DNA from: Methylobacter sp. | GTDB lineage: Bacteria > Pseudomonadota > Gammaproteobacteria > Methylococcales > Methylomonadaceae | Assembly (NCBI GenBank): GCA_030679035.1 | Contig: JAUXTH010000189.1 | Coordinates: 186,001-250,000, forward strand | Reading direction: 5' to 3' | DNA length: 64,000 bases | In this document: positions 1-9,078 of the stretch, piece by piece | How the letters are laid out: each line of letters begins with the position of its first letter | Position numbering within the stretch: position 1 is the first letter of the stretch | Translations under genes and position numbers: made by a program | Notes under the pieces: generated by a model | Database searches by the model: none | The model's input: the letters and a program-made list of their open reading frames with translations, nothing else | Told to the model about the DNA's origin: nothing

Positions 1-261
1 GAAGGCGTGGACATGGAGAAGCAGGCCGCCAAACAAAAATCATTCTTGACCATGGCTTTCGGTGGGCCGCACAATTACAGCGGACTCGATATGCGTCGTG
101 GGCATGCCCATCTGGTCGAGCGCGGCCTGAATGACTCCCATGTCGATGCAGTGATAGAGGACCTGGGTGCAACCCTCCGCGAGTTGAACGTAAGTGAGGA
201 GTTGATCGCTCAGGTTGCCGCCATCGCCGAAAGCAAGCGCAACGACGTGCTGGGCCGTTAA
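1..261 (+). CDS. Truncated haemoglobin, group 1 (5' end outside window)
   Basis: This is the C-terminal 86 residues of a group 1 truncated globin; the reading frame is open back to base 1, so the gene starts upstream of the window. The MAFGGP stretch and the His in GHAHL, the expected proximal haem ligand, are visible. The protein closely resembles the complete 130-residue globin at 3245-3637. Group 1 truncated globins bind O2 and NO, and several act as NO dioxygenases. A 2Fe-2S/FAD reductase follows 29 bases downstream on the same strand and may reduce the globin. The fold assignment is firm; the NO role is inferred. Confidence 0.88.
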   Translation, partial: EGVDMEKQAAKQKSFLTMAFGGPHNYSGLDMRRGHAHLVERGLNDSHVDAVIEDLGATLRELNVSEELIAQVAAIAESKRNDVLGR

Positions 262-290
262 ATCTTCATCTTCGAAACAGGTGCGCCGCC

Positions 291-1271
291 ATGGTTAATA
301 TTCGTTACGCAAAAGACAATTTCGAATTGGCTGAAAACCAATCCGTTCTGGATTGTTTGACCGGTCGCGGCGTGCCGGTTCCTTTTTCCTGTCGCAGCGG
401 GGTCTGTCAGACCTGTCTGATGCGTGCCACTGGAGGCACGCCTCCTGAAAGTTCGCAAAACGGCTTGAAGGATACTCTCAAACTCCAGAACTATTTTCTC
501 GCGTGTATTTGCCATCCCACCGCAGACCTCGAAGTTGCCATGCCGAATGACGATGATGTGCAGGCGGTTATTCCGGCTACCGTCAAAAGTCTGAAATTAC
601 TCAATTCGGAAATCATGCACGTCGTGCTCGAATGCCACGCGCCGATCGATTACAGGGCCGGGCAATTCATCAATCTTTTCCAAAATCAGTCTATTGGCCG
701 CAGTTACTCGCTTGCCAGCGTGCCGCATGAAGACGATCATCTACACCTGCATGTCCGCCGACTGCCGCAGGGCAGGGTAAGCGGCTGGATACATGAGGAA
801 CTGCGTCCCGGCGAGACGGTCGAGATTCGCGGCCCCGGCGGCGACTGCTTTTACATACCCGGCAATGCCGAGCAGGGCTTGGTGCTGATCGGTACGGGCT
901 CAGGGCTTGCGCCTCTCTACGGTATCATTCGCGATGCGCTCAGTCAGGGTCATACCGGGCCTATCCATTTGTTTCACGGCAGCCGCGATTTGAACGGGCT
1001 CTATCTGACCGGCGAATTGCGTGATCTGGTTGAGCAATATTCGAACTTCAATTATGTGCCCTGCCTTTCCGGTGGCGATGTGCCCCACGGTTTTGCGGCT
1101 GGACGGGCCGATGACGTGGCCTTTCAGCAGATTCCGAATCTCAAGAACTGGCGCATGTTTCTTTGCGGGCATCCGGACATGGTTAAAGCGGCCAAGATGA
1201 AAGCCTTTATGGCGGGAGCCTCGATGAAGGATATTTATGCCGATGCGTTCAACGTCAGTCAGTCTTCCTGA
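291..1271 (+). CDS. 2Fe-2S ferredoxin/FAD/NAD(P)H oxidoreductase (MmoC/BenC-like)
   Basis: A 326-residue electron-transfer protein with three domains in order. The plant-type 2Fe-2S domain has Cys34, Cys39, Cys42 and Cys72 in the C-x4-C-x2-C-x29-C pattern. The FAD-binding barrel has RSYSLAS at 137-143. The NAD-binding domain has GTGSGLAP at 201-208 and CGHP at 292-295. Reductases of this architecture serve methane, phenol and benzoate oxygenases. Here no oxygenase is adjacent; the neighbour is a truncated globin, so a split flavohaemoglobin-like NO detoxification pair is plausible. A close paralogue (2246-3232) sits beside another globin. The fold is certain and the partner is inferred. Confidence 0.88.
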   Translation: MVNIRYAKDNFELAENQSVLDCLTGRGVPVPFSCRSGVCQTCLMRATGGTPPESSQNGLKDTLKLQNYFLACICHPTADLEVAMPNDDDVQAVIPATVKSLKLLNSEIMHVVLECHAPIDYRAGQFINLFQNQSIGRSYSLASVPHEDDHLHLHVRRLPQGRVSGWIHEELRPGETVEIRGPGGDCFYIPGNAEQGLVLIGTGSGLAPLYGIIRDALSQGHTGPIHLFHGSRDLNGLYLTGELRDLVEQYSNFNYVPCLSGGDVPHGFAAGRADDVAFQQIPNLKNWRMFLCGHPDMVKAAKMKAFMAGASMKDIYADAFNVSQSS

Positions 1272-1359
1272 TTAAAAACCCAGCGCAGGATTTTCGGGGC
1301 GTTTGTCCGGCTACCGGCCTGTCATGTTTCTGCAAATGCTTACAAATTGAGAGGGTCGT

Positions 1360-2151
1360 ATGCCTCAAGTCGTTGCCTTATATCGTTATCCAGTAAAAGG
1401 CTTCACAGCTGAACCGTGTGAAGTTGTCGATGTCCTCGAGGAAGGGCGAATCGCCGGCGACAGGGTTCTCGGCTTCCGTTTTGCCGATTCAGGCGCAATC
1501 GATGATGCCTGGAGTACAAAGCACGAGTTCATTGCGCTGGTGAACACGCCCGGCATAGCGCGGCTTCAGCTTCGGTTCGATCATAAGGCGCTTAGCTTAT
1601 GCATCAGCCTGGACGGCACCGTTTTGGTTAATGAAGCGCTGGACGAGAAAGGGCGTAAGAAAATTGCTGCCGCGATCGAAAACTATGTGCTCGAACTGGA
1701 CGAAAATCCGCTTACCTCGCACCCGGAAAGGCTGCCGTTGCGATTAGTGGGAGACGGGGTTACGCCCCGGTATCAGGACAACGAGGCGGGCCAGATAACA
1801 TTGCATAGCCGCGCAAGCTTGGCGGCTGTCGGTACTGTTGTCGGCGATAACGATCTCAGCGAGCTCCGCTTCCGCTCAAATATCGTCATCGACGGTCTGG
1901 ACGCATGGGAAGAGCAAAGTTGGGTGGGGCGCAAGATTCGTATCGGCCAAGTTAACTTCGACGTTGCGATGCCGAAGACCAGATGTCTCGTTACGCAGGC
2001 GAATCCAAGCTCCGGCATTCGGGACTTGCCGATCCTTAAAACGCTGACCCATGCCTTTAGCCAGGAAAAGCCGACTTTTGCAATTGCGATGATTACCAGT
2101 GGTGCCGGTGGGCAGGTTCAAGTTGGAGATAAAGTCAGTCTGCTTGATTGA
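1360..2151 (+). CDS. MOSC domain-containing protein (YcbX-like)
   Basis: A 263-residue protein with the MOSC N-terminal beta-barrel (YRYPVKGF near residue 8, then a GD-R pair) and a C-terminal MOSC domain whose conserved cysteine lies in KTRCLVTQ near residue 209. MOSC proteins carry sulfur or work with molybdenum cofactor; YcbX in E. coli detoxifies N-hydroxylated bases using a CysJ or ferredoxin-type reductase. This protein has no fused ferredoxin domain, so one of the neighbouring 2Fe-2S reductases could supply electrons. That link rests on adjacency only. It reads toward the convergent reductase at 2246-3232. Confidence 0.8.
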   Translation: MPQVVALYRYPVKGFTAEPCEVVDVLEEGRIAGDRVLGFRFADSGAIDDAWSTKHEFIALVNTPGIARLQLRFDHKALSLCISLDGTVLVNEALDEKGRKKIAAAIENYVLELDENPLTSHPERLPLRLVGDGVTPRYQDNEAGQITLHSRASLAAVGTVVGDNDLSELRFRSNIVIDGLDAWEEQSWVGRKIRIGQVNFDVAMPKTRCLVTQANPSSGIRDLPILKTLTHAFSQEKPTFAIAMITSGAGGQVQVGDKVSLLD

Positions 2152-2245
2152 AAAGACAGATTACGCAGCGTCAGGCACCGGAAGAGATGTGTCTATTGTG
2201 GGTGACAACAGTATTGCTTAAAGCTCGGCAAACAAATAGCGACGT

Positions 2246-3232
2246 TTATTTTTCAGCTTGGATCACATGAAACGCGTCTGCGTAAATGTCGCCCATGGAC
2301 GCGCCTTTCATAAACGCCATTCTCTTGGTCTGATTGACCATTTCCGGGTGCCCGCATAGGAAAACCCGCCATCCGCTTAAGGATTCTGTGGATGATAAGG
2401 CAATGTCATGGGCGCGGCCCCGGACATGATCCGATTCAATATCTTCCCCAGAAAGACAGGGTGTGTAATGAAAGTTATCAAACTCTGCGGCAAGTTCGCG
2501 CATTTCATCAACAAAATACAGGCCGTTAAGATCGCGGCTGCCATGATACAAATGGATAGGGCCTGAGTGATCCTGCGCCAACGCGTCGGCGATAATGCCG
2601 TAAAGCGGCGCCAAGCCGCTGCCGGTTCCGACCAGCATCAAGGGTTGTTCGGCGCGTCCGGGCAGATAATGGCAAGAGCCTTGCGCTTCCGAGATGGTTA
2701 CAGACTCGCCTGGTTCCAATTCGTCATAGACCCAGCTGCTGAACTGACCATTCGGCAAGCGGCGAATATGAAATTCCAGGATGTTTTCATGATGCGGGAT
2801 ATTCGCAATCGAATAGCTGCGGGTTAAACCATCGGCTCGTTTTAAATTAACAAACTGACCGGCGAAAAAATTAAACGGGCTTTGGTATTCCAAAACCAAC
2901 TGTACGATATCGGGCGTTAACAGCTGTTTTTTGATAACACCGGCTTCAATCGAAGCGCCTTGCTGGTTGGGCAAGGCGACGGTCATATCCTGTTCGGGAT
3001 GACAGATGCAAGCCAGGAAATAGTTCTGCTTTTGCAGGGTATCTTTAAGGCCGACTTGGGCCGAGACAGGTGGAGAGTTATCAAGACTGCGCATTTGGCA
3101 GGCTTGGCAAAGACCTTGACGGCAACCATTAGGCACTTTTATGTTTTCCCGTAACAGGGTCTCCAATACAGTCTCATCCGGTTGACAGGAAAATGTTGAT
3201 TCGCCAATAGTTATGCTTCGCATGGTCTCCAC
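2246..3232 (-). CDS. 2Fe-2S ferredoxin/FAD/NAD(P)H oxidoreductase, second copy
   Basis: A 328-residue paralogue of the reductase at 291-1271 with the same domain order: 2Fe-2S cluster motif (CRQGLCQAC near residue 37), FAD motif RSYSIAN, NAD motif GTGSGLAP and CGHPEM near the C terminus. It is read on the minus strand directly downstream of a group 1 globin (12-base gap), so the two probably form an operon. The globin-reductase pairing is present twice in opposite orientation, which supports a functional link between the two proteins. An alternative is an orphan oxygenase reductase recruited for another acceptor. Confidence 0.88.
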   Translation of the reverse strand: METMRSITIGESTFSCQPDETVLETLLRENIKVPNGCRQGLCQACQMRSLDNSPPVSAQVGLKDTLQKQNYFLACICHPEQDMTVALPNQQGASIEAGVIKKQLLTPDIVQLVLEYQSPFNFFAGQFVNLKRADGLTRSYSIANIPHHENILEFHIRRLPNGQFSSWVYDELEPGESVTISEAQGSCHYLPGRAEQPLMLVGTGSGLAPLYGIIADALAQDHSGPIHLYHGSRDLNGLYFVDEMRELAAEFDNFHYTPCLSGEDIESDHVRGRAHDIALSSTESLSGWRVFLCGHPEMVNQTKRMAFMKGASMGDIYADAFHVIQAEK

Positions 3233-3244
3233 CTGGTATTTCGG

Positions 3245-3637
3245 TTATTTGCCCAGTACGTCGTTGCGTGTGCTTTCTGCAATGGCTGCTGCTTGAGCGA
3301 TCAGTTCTGCCGGTACATTCAGCTCAGTTAATGTTGCGCCGAGATGTTCCATGACTGCATCAAAATGGCTGGCATTCAGCCCCATTTTGACAAGACGAGC
3401 ATGCGCAGTACGCATATCGGTGCCGCTGTAATTGTTTGGGCCGCCAAATGCCATAGTCAAAAAAGCCTTTTGTTTTGCCGCTTGTTTTTCCATGTCGGAA
3501 TTGTCGAAAAAACGGTTAATGCGGTGATCTGCCAATACTTTGCGATAAAAAATATCTACGGCAGCATTAACAGCCGCTTCGCCGCCGAGTTTTTCATAAA
3601 GTGTTTGGTTTGAAGTTGGTTCTTGTGATTCGCTCAT
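3245..3637 (-). CDS. Group 1 truncated haemoglobin
   Basis: A complete 130-residue globin. The N terminus has the LYEKLGGEAAV motif of group 1 truncated globins, then a FFDNSDM helix, the MAFGGP turn and the proximal His in TAHARL (about residue 85). The length is normal for the family (about 120-135). It is the first gene of a minus-strand pair with the reductase at 2246-3232 and is divergent from the SufR-like regulator at 3793. The likely role is NO or O2 chemistry in the cytoplasm, with the reductase recycling ferric haem (inference). Confidence 0.9.
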   Translation of the reverse strand: MSESQEPTSNQTLYEKLGGEAAVNAAVDIFYRKVLADHRINRFFDNSDMEKQAAKQKAFLTMAFGGPNNYSGTDMRTAHARLVKMGLNASHFDAVMEHLGATLTELNVPAELIAQAAAIAESTRNDVLGK

Positions 3638-3725
3638 TATTGTCTCCAGTATTGTGTTGAGTAATTATTCTTATTTAAGCAAACTTGCTCGTATGGAAGT
3701 TTATAACAACAGACGAATTTATGCT

Positions 3726-3751
3726 ATATAAAACTTTTATAAGTTATATAT
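3726..3751. promoter_or_regulatory. Imperfect palindrome in divergent promoter region
   Basis: In the 155-base gap between the globin and the SufR-like regulator, two 11-base AT-rich arms (atataaaactt and aagttatatat) face each other across ttat, with two mismatches. The position between two divergent starts suits an operator for the adjacent winged-helix regulator. The assignment is inferred from symmetry and position only. Confidence 0.35.
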
Positions 3752-3792
3752 GTCATAATGAGCTATTATCGCTATAAGCTAAACAAAAAGGC

Positions 3793-4458
3793 ATGACGAA
3801 AAGGATGAATCCGCTAATACCTCAAAAGATAAGTTCCCGCCAACATCAAATACTTGAACACTTGCTGGAAAACAGGAATGGCTTGAGTGTCGATGAGCTG
3901 GCTAAAGTGCTGGATATTTCAAGAACGGGTGTTCAACAGCACTTTGTTGTTCTTGAGCGGGACGGCTATATCAAAAAAAGCACGCTCAATAAAACAGCCG
4001 GGCGTCCGGTGACGATTTACGTCATAACCGACAAAGGCAACAACTATTTTCCGAAGCAATATGCCTGGTTTTCAGAATTGATTATTAGCGATTTGCAACA
4101 GGAAATAGGCCCTGAACGCTTTAAAACCTATATGCAAAAACTGGGTGGCAAGCTGGCAGATAAACTGCGCGGCAAATTCGAAGGGAAAAATCTAAACGAG
4201 CGCGTTGATCAGTTGGCCTTGATCATGACCGATCTTGGTTTTCAAGTGAAAGCGAGCATGGAACCTGAAACTGAAATCCCGAATATACAGGCTTGTAACT
4301 GTATTTATCACGATTTGGCCCAGAAACATCATGAGATTTGCGAGTTCGATTTGGCGTTGATGTCCTCTTTGCTGGGCAAAGAAGTCGAGCAGTTAAGCTG
4401 TATGGCCAAGGGCGATTGTAGCTGTAGATTTAGAGTTACTTCCAGCAGCCAAAAATAG
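3793..4458 (+). CDS. SufR-like winged-helix transcriptional regulator with four-cysteine C terminus
   Basis: A 221-residue regulator of the COG2345/SufR type. Residues about 15-85 form a winged helix-turn-helix (LEHLLENRNGLSVDELAK, then ISRTGVQQHF). The C-terminal part has cysteines in CNC, EIC, LSC and GDCSC; the spacing resembles the Fe-S ligand set of SufR. Such proteins sense Fe-S status, and related ones respond to NO. It is divergent from the globin-reductase pair, which it probably controls. A second ATG lies 12 bases inside; the first is used because no ribosome site separates them. Confidence 0.75.
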   Translation: MTKRMNPLIPQKISSRQHQILEHLLENRNGLSVDELAKVLDISRTGVQQHFVVLERDGYIKKSTLNKTAGRPVTIYVITDKGNNYFPKQYAWFSELIISDLQQEIGPERFKTYMQKLGGKLADKLRGKFEGKNLNERVDQLALIMTDLGFQVKASMEPETEIPNIQACNCIYHDLAQKHHEICEFDLALMSSLLGKEVEQLSCMAKGDCSCRFRVTSSSQK

Positions 4459-4545
4459 AACGCTGATGACGCTGATAATTATGATTAAATAAGATTTTTC
4501 TTGAACTCTCCGCGCTCATCATATTCATCTGCGTCATCAGCGTTC
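4458..4545. repeat. Small inverted-repeat element (family of three in window), copy 1
   Basis: The element starts at the regulator's stop codon and is 88 bases long with 19-base inverted ends (gaacgctgatgacgctgat and its complement, one mismatch). Related copies lie at 20434-20519 and 55256-55424. No coding capacity is seen. It may form a hairpin in the transcript of the upstream gene. Confidence 0.7.
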
Positions 4546-4582
4546 CATTGCATTTGAGGGTGCGAGTAGGTGTGATTTAGGA

Positions 4583-5413
4583 TCAAATAGTATCTATTTT
4601 ATAGCGCTCAATGAGTTGTCGGTAATAGCCCGCTTCCTCGGTTTTTCCCCGCTTGGTAACGCCGTTAAGGTAAATGCCGGCTTTTTTTAGCAGCATATTG
4701 ACTGCCGCCTGCCGGTTTTGCTCAGACAACTGACCGGCATCAATGATTTTTTGCAAGGCGCCTATCCGGAACCGATCCATGCCCCAGTGGGCACAAGATA
4801 ACTGGTCTTCATGACCGCCGTGCTTGTTTATTTGCGGCTGACCAACCAATAAAACCGGATAAATAGCAGTAATCCTGAGCCACAGGTCGTAGTCTTCACA
4901 GGCAGGCAGTTGGACATCAAACAGGCCGACGCCCGTAAATATCGAGCGGTGTATCAATGCGGTGGATGGCGACATCGCGCAAAGCGGCAAGCAATCGCTG
5001 AAAATCCAGCCGCCTGTTTTGGCGTATTTTTTGGGCACGTGGACCTGTGCGCCGTTGCGTATCCAGTTTTCTTCGGTGTGGCAAGCCTTGTATTCAGGGC
5101 TGGCCGCCAACGCCGTCTCCTGTTTTGCCAGCTTTTCAGGCAGCCATTCATCATCCGAATCCAAAAAAGCCAGCCAGTCGCCGGTTGTCTGCTGTATGCC
5201 GAGATTGCGCGCCGCGCTGACACCGCGGTTATCCTGATAGAAATAGCTTGCCTGGGGAAATTCCCGGCGGAGCATATCTTCCGTGCCGTCAGTCGAGCCG
5301 TCATCAATTACCGCAACTTCTGCCGGTAATAAGGTTTGGGAATACACGGACAATAGCGCCCGTTTCAACAGATCTCGTCGATTATAAGTGGGAACTACTA
5401 CTGAGATTTTCAT
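4583..5413 (-). CDS. Family 2 glycosyltransferase
   Basis: A 276-residue GT-A fold glycosyltransferase. The N terminus reads VVPTYNRRDLL, followed by IDDGSTDGT (nucleotide-sugar binding) and the metal-binding DSDDEW near residue 90. A CEDYDLW motif near residue 180 fits the acceptor or catalytic region of GT2 enzymes. It has no membrane segment. The gene stands alone on the minus strand, so substrate and product cannot be named; cell-surface polysaccharide or lipid glycosylation is typical of the family. Confidence 0.88.
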   Translation of the reverse strand: MKISVVVPTYNRRDLLKRALLSVYSQTLLPAEVAVIDDGSTDGTEDMLRREFPQASYFYQDNRGVSAARNLGIQQTTGDWLAFLDSDDEWLPEKLAKQETALAASPEYKACHTEENWIRNGAQVHVPKKYAKTGGWIFSDCLPLCAMSPSTALIHRSIFTGVGLFDVQLPACEDYDLWLRITAIYPVLLVGQPQINKHGGHEDQLSCAHWGMDRFRIGALQKIIDAGQLSEQNRQAAVNMLLKKAGIYLNGVTKRGKTEEAGYYRQLIERYKIDTI

Positions 5414-5513
5414 AAAATATCCTTATTATTTAATTAATTGTTGCGCTTTCGTGAGAATCGACATAAATTAAAGTCACTAACTGAAAACAATAACAAAACC
5501 CAGGAGAGTGCTC

Positions 5514-5960
5514 ATGTCGATTGCAGTTAAAATTAATCCGGAAAGACAACAACAGGCTTATCAATTAATAGCCGAACTACAACACGAAAGACAAGAAGTG
5601 TGGTCTTTGTATTGCCATGTCGCCGAACTGATGCCTTTTTCGGCTAATCAAACCGTCAGAAAGAAATTGGCTCACTTTTCTGAAATGCTGATCGATTATG
5701 TTTCGCTTGGCCATTTTGGTGTTTGCGAGTGCCTGTTTGCAGATGCCGACAACCAAGATCCGGCTTTATCAGCAGCGAAAGAAATTTATCCGGCGCTGTC
5801 ATCCACCACCCAAGCGGCGGTATCGTTTAATGATAAATATGAAAATGGCGCCGCAACAACAATTCTTGATGACCTGAAACAGGATTTATCGGCATTAGGC
5901 GAAACTCTGGCAAAGAGAATCGATTTGGAAGACCGGCTTTGTGAGTTGATGTTGCAATAG
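5514..5960 (+). CDS. rsd: Rsd/AlgQ family anti-sigma-70 regulator
   Basis: A 148-residue all-helical protein of the Rsd/AlgQ family, which binds the sigma-70 subunit and shifts RNA polymerase to alternative sigma factors in stationary phase. Recognisable features are the ELQHERQEVWSLYC helix and the FSEMLIDYVSLGHFGVCE segment. The ATG at 5514 is chosen because AGGAGA lies 7 bases upstream; a GTG at 5508 sits inside that ribosome site. The gene is monocistronic. Family call is by recognised sequence pattern; whether it acts more like Rsd or AlgQ is open. Confidence 0.82.
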   Translation: MSIAVKINPERQQQAYQLIAELQHERQEVWSLYCHVAELMPFSANQTVRKKLAHFSEMLIDYVSLGHFGVCECLFADADNQDPALSAAKEIYPALSSTTQAAVSFNDKYENGAATTILDDLKQDLSALGETLAKRIDLEDRLCELMLQ

Positions 5961-6022
5961 GTATTTTGATGCTGACCGATAAATGACCAGCGGATAGTGC
6001 ACCGCTGGCTCATTCCCTCTGA

Positions 6023-8677
6023 TTATTTGAGTTTTCCCGGACTTAGAATGCCTTCAGGGATTGTCATTCCGTTACCCTCTGCTGCGCTTTTGATATAAAT
6101 CTGTTTTAACCGGTTAAAAGCCGACCATAGCGTTTTATCCATAACCACCTCGTTGCCGACAGAAACAATGACTCTGATTAACTGGGGTATTTTGTTTTTG
6201 GTTGAGACGATATACACAGGCTGTACGTACAGAACGTTATTGCCCATCGGCAGAATAATCATACGTCCCATTTCAATCCGCGAACCGCTCTGATCCCATA
6301 AGGTAAATTGCTCGGAAATTAACGAATCCTGGTGAATCAGGGCTTCAACCTGGGCCGGGCCATTGACCTGAACATCCTTGCCAAACTTGTAAATGGTAAT
6401 GTTGGGTTTGTAATTCTCTCCGCACTTGGTGTCATCGAGTGTCCCTGCTACGCCGATCATGCTGAGATTGCCTCTGTTAAAGGGCGTCATCGGGTTAATC
6501 ATGACAAACTCTTCGGTATCGTTACAGTTACCAAAGTCCATGGTCTGATAATAAGGCAATACCGGCTCTCCGCGGACATTGGCAAACTGCCAGGTTTCTG
6601 CCTGTTCGTAGAATAACTCAGGGCTTTGTTGATGATATTTGGCATACACCTTCATTTGCAGATAATAAAGATCGCGCGGATAGCGCAAGTGTTGCTTTAG
6701 TTCGGACGGCATTTCCTCCAGGTTTTTAAATAATCCGGGATACGCATTGCTGTACGCCTTGATAATGGCGTCTGATGGATCGGAAATATAAAAATCGACA
6801 TCGCCATCAAAGGCATCGACAACAACCTTAACCGAGTTGCGGATATAGTTGAAATCCTGTTTCCCTTCAAGGAAGTCATCGGCTGCGGGCTTGGAAACCG
6901 GATACCGGTTAGATAAGGTATAGGCGTCCTGTATCCAGTAGAAGCGATCATTGGTTATAACCAGATAAGGGTCTTTATCCAGATGCAGGAACGGGGTCAA
7001 TGTGTTAATGCGCTCGGTGATATTTCTGCGTATCTTAAGCTTGCTTTCTTTGGTGATGCCGGTTGAAAAGAATATTTTTTCATCGTTGAAATAAAAGGCA
7101 AATAAGGCTTTTCTGAACAGCGATGGAATGGGGATCCCTCCCTCGCCGTGATAAGCTTCCACCATTTCTGGGTCGGTGCCGGCAATTCCCATGATATTTA
7201 ACTTATTAGGTACTATGGCAAAGTGGAATTTTTCCTGACCGTAGTAGATGTCCGGGTGCTTGACGCTGATGCCGACATCGGAATACATGTTTAAATCGCG
7301 CAGATACCAAGACAGCTGCTTATCGGCATCCTGTGCTGCGGGATTTGCAACAGCGCCATAGCCATGGGTATAGCGCAAATGGGTGTTTTCCCAGTTTTGC
7401 GCTTCGGGCGGTAGCTTCAAAATATTGATTTCCCGTGCCGCCAGATTAATCTGCCGGGTATGGCCGAGAATGAAATAGCGGTCTTCATCGACAGACGAGA
7501 ATTTGTAATAAGGTCTTATCTCCTGTAACTGCTTATAGTTGTCAACGATAAATTCTCTGTCCCATACCGGAATATTATCAAAATGTTTTTGCGTGCTCCA
7601 GGTTTCAATGTCCTTGGTCGCATCCAGCTTGATAGTCATATCAACCGTCTTGATATTCTTTAAATCGTAAGCCGCCAGCGTCGCATCGATATTGTGCTGC
7701 ATCAGTGACTTGTTGGTTTTGACCGGATTCGGGTTGACGATATATTTCTGGATTAAATCGGGGATAAATTGAACTTTCGGCAAACCTGCGACACAAAGAA
7801 ACAGGGTCAGCGATATTAAAAAGGGCGCTTTTACGCGGTGTTTTTCGGAAAAAATAAACAGCCCTGCCGTTATCGCCGTCGCCACGAAAGTAACGATTTC
7901 CAGCCAGATCAGCGGCAAGTGATAGCGCAATTCTACGAAACCGGGGCCATAAAAAACCGGCTCGTGCGTATCGGTATAAAGCAGCGTAAAGCGATCCAGC
8001 ATGAATCCCCAGACCACAAAAGCAACCACAAAGCCGATCAGCACGGTCAGATGAATCTTTGCGCCCAATGGGAATTCGGAGTTTTCATCGGGTATAAAAA
8101 CATGTTCCAGCCAATATAAAATGCCGACCATACAGAAGATTAGCGCGGCGGTTGTCAGCAGTTCTTGCTGAATCAGCATGTAGGTCGGATAAGACAGCAT
8201 ATAAAAGCTGACATCCTTGCCGTAAACCGTTTCGGTTACTCCCGAGTCGCTGCCGAAAAAGTACAGCAGTGTCGATTCCCATTGATTATAGAAAGGGATG
8301 GCGATAAATATGGCCAGAATCAGCGATATTGGCGTGTATACGGCTGCCGAACCATTCATAAAGGTGTCGGCAAAACGCTGGAAACGTCGGCGTTTATCGA
8401 CATTGCTAAGAAGCTCGTCGGCCGGATTGATGCCCAGATAGCGCGAAGCGATCCAGAAATGAAAAAAGAAAATGGCAAAAAATGCCAGCGTGACGCCGCC
8501 GGAAAGGAAGAACTTGTAAAGCAGCCTGAGCCAGAAGTAGGCTTCAAGTTTTAATGACTCGTACCACCATAAGTCGACAAACAGATCGAGAAAGATGAAA
8601 TAGAAGGCGACATATAAAATGATGGCGATGACAAGTATCGCTCCAAGCAGCGCGGGTAAAAGCTTCAGGTTCCGCAT
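6023..8677 (-). CDS. UPF0182 family membrane protein
   Basis: An 884-residue protein of the UPF0182 (COG1615) family. The first third holds about seven hydrophobic helices (for example near residues 8-30, 55-75, 110-130 and 170-190). A long, presumably extracytoplasmic domain follows, with family-typical patterns such as RPYYKFSSVDEDRY and TLSNRYPVSKP. The biochemical function of the family is not known. It is monocistronic on the minus strand; the gap upstream holds palindromic repeats. No truncation or frameshift is seen. Confidence 0.85.
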   Translation of the reverse strand: MRNLKLLPALLGAILVIAIILYVAFYFIFLDLFVDLWWYESLKLEAYFWLRLLYKFFLSGGVTLAFFAIFFFHFWIASRYLGINPADELLSNVDKRRRFQRFADTFMNGSAAVYTPISLILAIFIAIPFYNQWESTLLYFFGSDSGVTETVYGKDVSFYMLSYPTYMLIQQELLTTAALIFCMVGILYWLEHVFIPDENSEFPLGAKIHLTVLIGFVVAFVVWGFMLDRFTLLYTDTHEPVFYGPGFVELRYHLPLIWLEIVTFVATAITAGLFIFSEKHRVKAPFLISLTLFLCVAGLPKVQFIPDLIQKYIVNPNPVKTNKSLMQHNIDATLAAYDLKNIKTVDMTIKLDATKDIETWSTQKHFDNIPVWDREFIVDNYKQLQEIRPYYKFSSVDEDRYFILGHTRQINLAAREINILKLPPEAQNWENTHLRYTHGYGAVANPAAQDADKQLSWYLRDLNMYSDVGISVKHPDIYYGQEKFHFAIVPNKLNIMGIAGTDPEMVEAYHGEGGIPIPSLFRKALFAFYFNDEKIFFSTGITKESKLKIRRNITERINTLTPFLHLDKDPYLVITNDRFYWIQDAYTLSNRYPVSKPAADDFLEGKQDFNYIRNSVKVVVDAFDGDVDFYISDPSDAIIKAYSNAYPGLFKNLEEMPSELKQHLRYPRDLYYLQMKVYAKYHQQSPELFYEQAETWQFANVRGEPVLPYYQTMDFGNCNDTEEFVMINPMTPFNRGNLSMIGVAGTLDDTKCGENYKPNITIYKFGKDVQVNGPAQVEALIHQDSLISEQFTLWDQSGSRIEMGRMIILPMGNNVLYVQPVYIVSTKNKIPQLIRVIVSVGNEVVMDKTLWSAFNRLKQIYIKSAAEGNGMTIPEGILSPGKLK

Positions 8678-8823
8678 AGTGTCCTCTTAAATAGAAAATG
8701 TTTTTAACGGATTCGTTTTGTGCATTTTTCAGATCACGGCTATTGGGGCAAACGCACAGTTCTAATCGTATTCTAACACCCAATAAAATGTTCGTAGTAA
8801 CTACTCACCCTATTTAATGTATT

Positions 8824-8884
8824 GTTCAAAGCCAGCTTTGAACTCCGACATCACACTTTCTGGAGTCCAAAGCTGGCTTTGGAC
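8824..8884. repeat. Double palindrome (REP-like) in 400-base intergenic gap
   Basis: Two 20-base palindromes (gttcaaagccagctttgaac and gtccaaagctggctttggac) flank a 21-base spacer and are near reverse complements of each other. They lie in the 8678-9078 gap between divergent genes. The rest of the gap shows no gene that I can support; promoters for both flanking genes should be here. Confidence 0.7.
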
Positions 8885-9078
8885 ATTCACAGTGTCGGCT
8901 TTGCGATTAAAAAAGGGGGAACAGTTACTGTCCGTAATGATTTAGATATTATGGCTGAAAAACAATAAGGATATACTGGCAAACAAACTGATCATGAATC
9001 GATTGCAGTTCTCCATCCCGGCTTATTGATGTTCGCCGAATTCAAGCAAGCAAAATTGATTAATAGGCCGTATATCGC

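Noticed and set aside
8900-8967. A short in-frame stretch ending GGTVTVRNDLDIMAEKQ that looks faintly protein-like
   Set aside because: No start, no ribosome site and no family recognised; too short to support.
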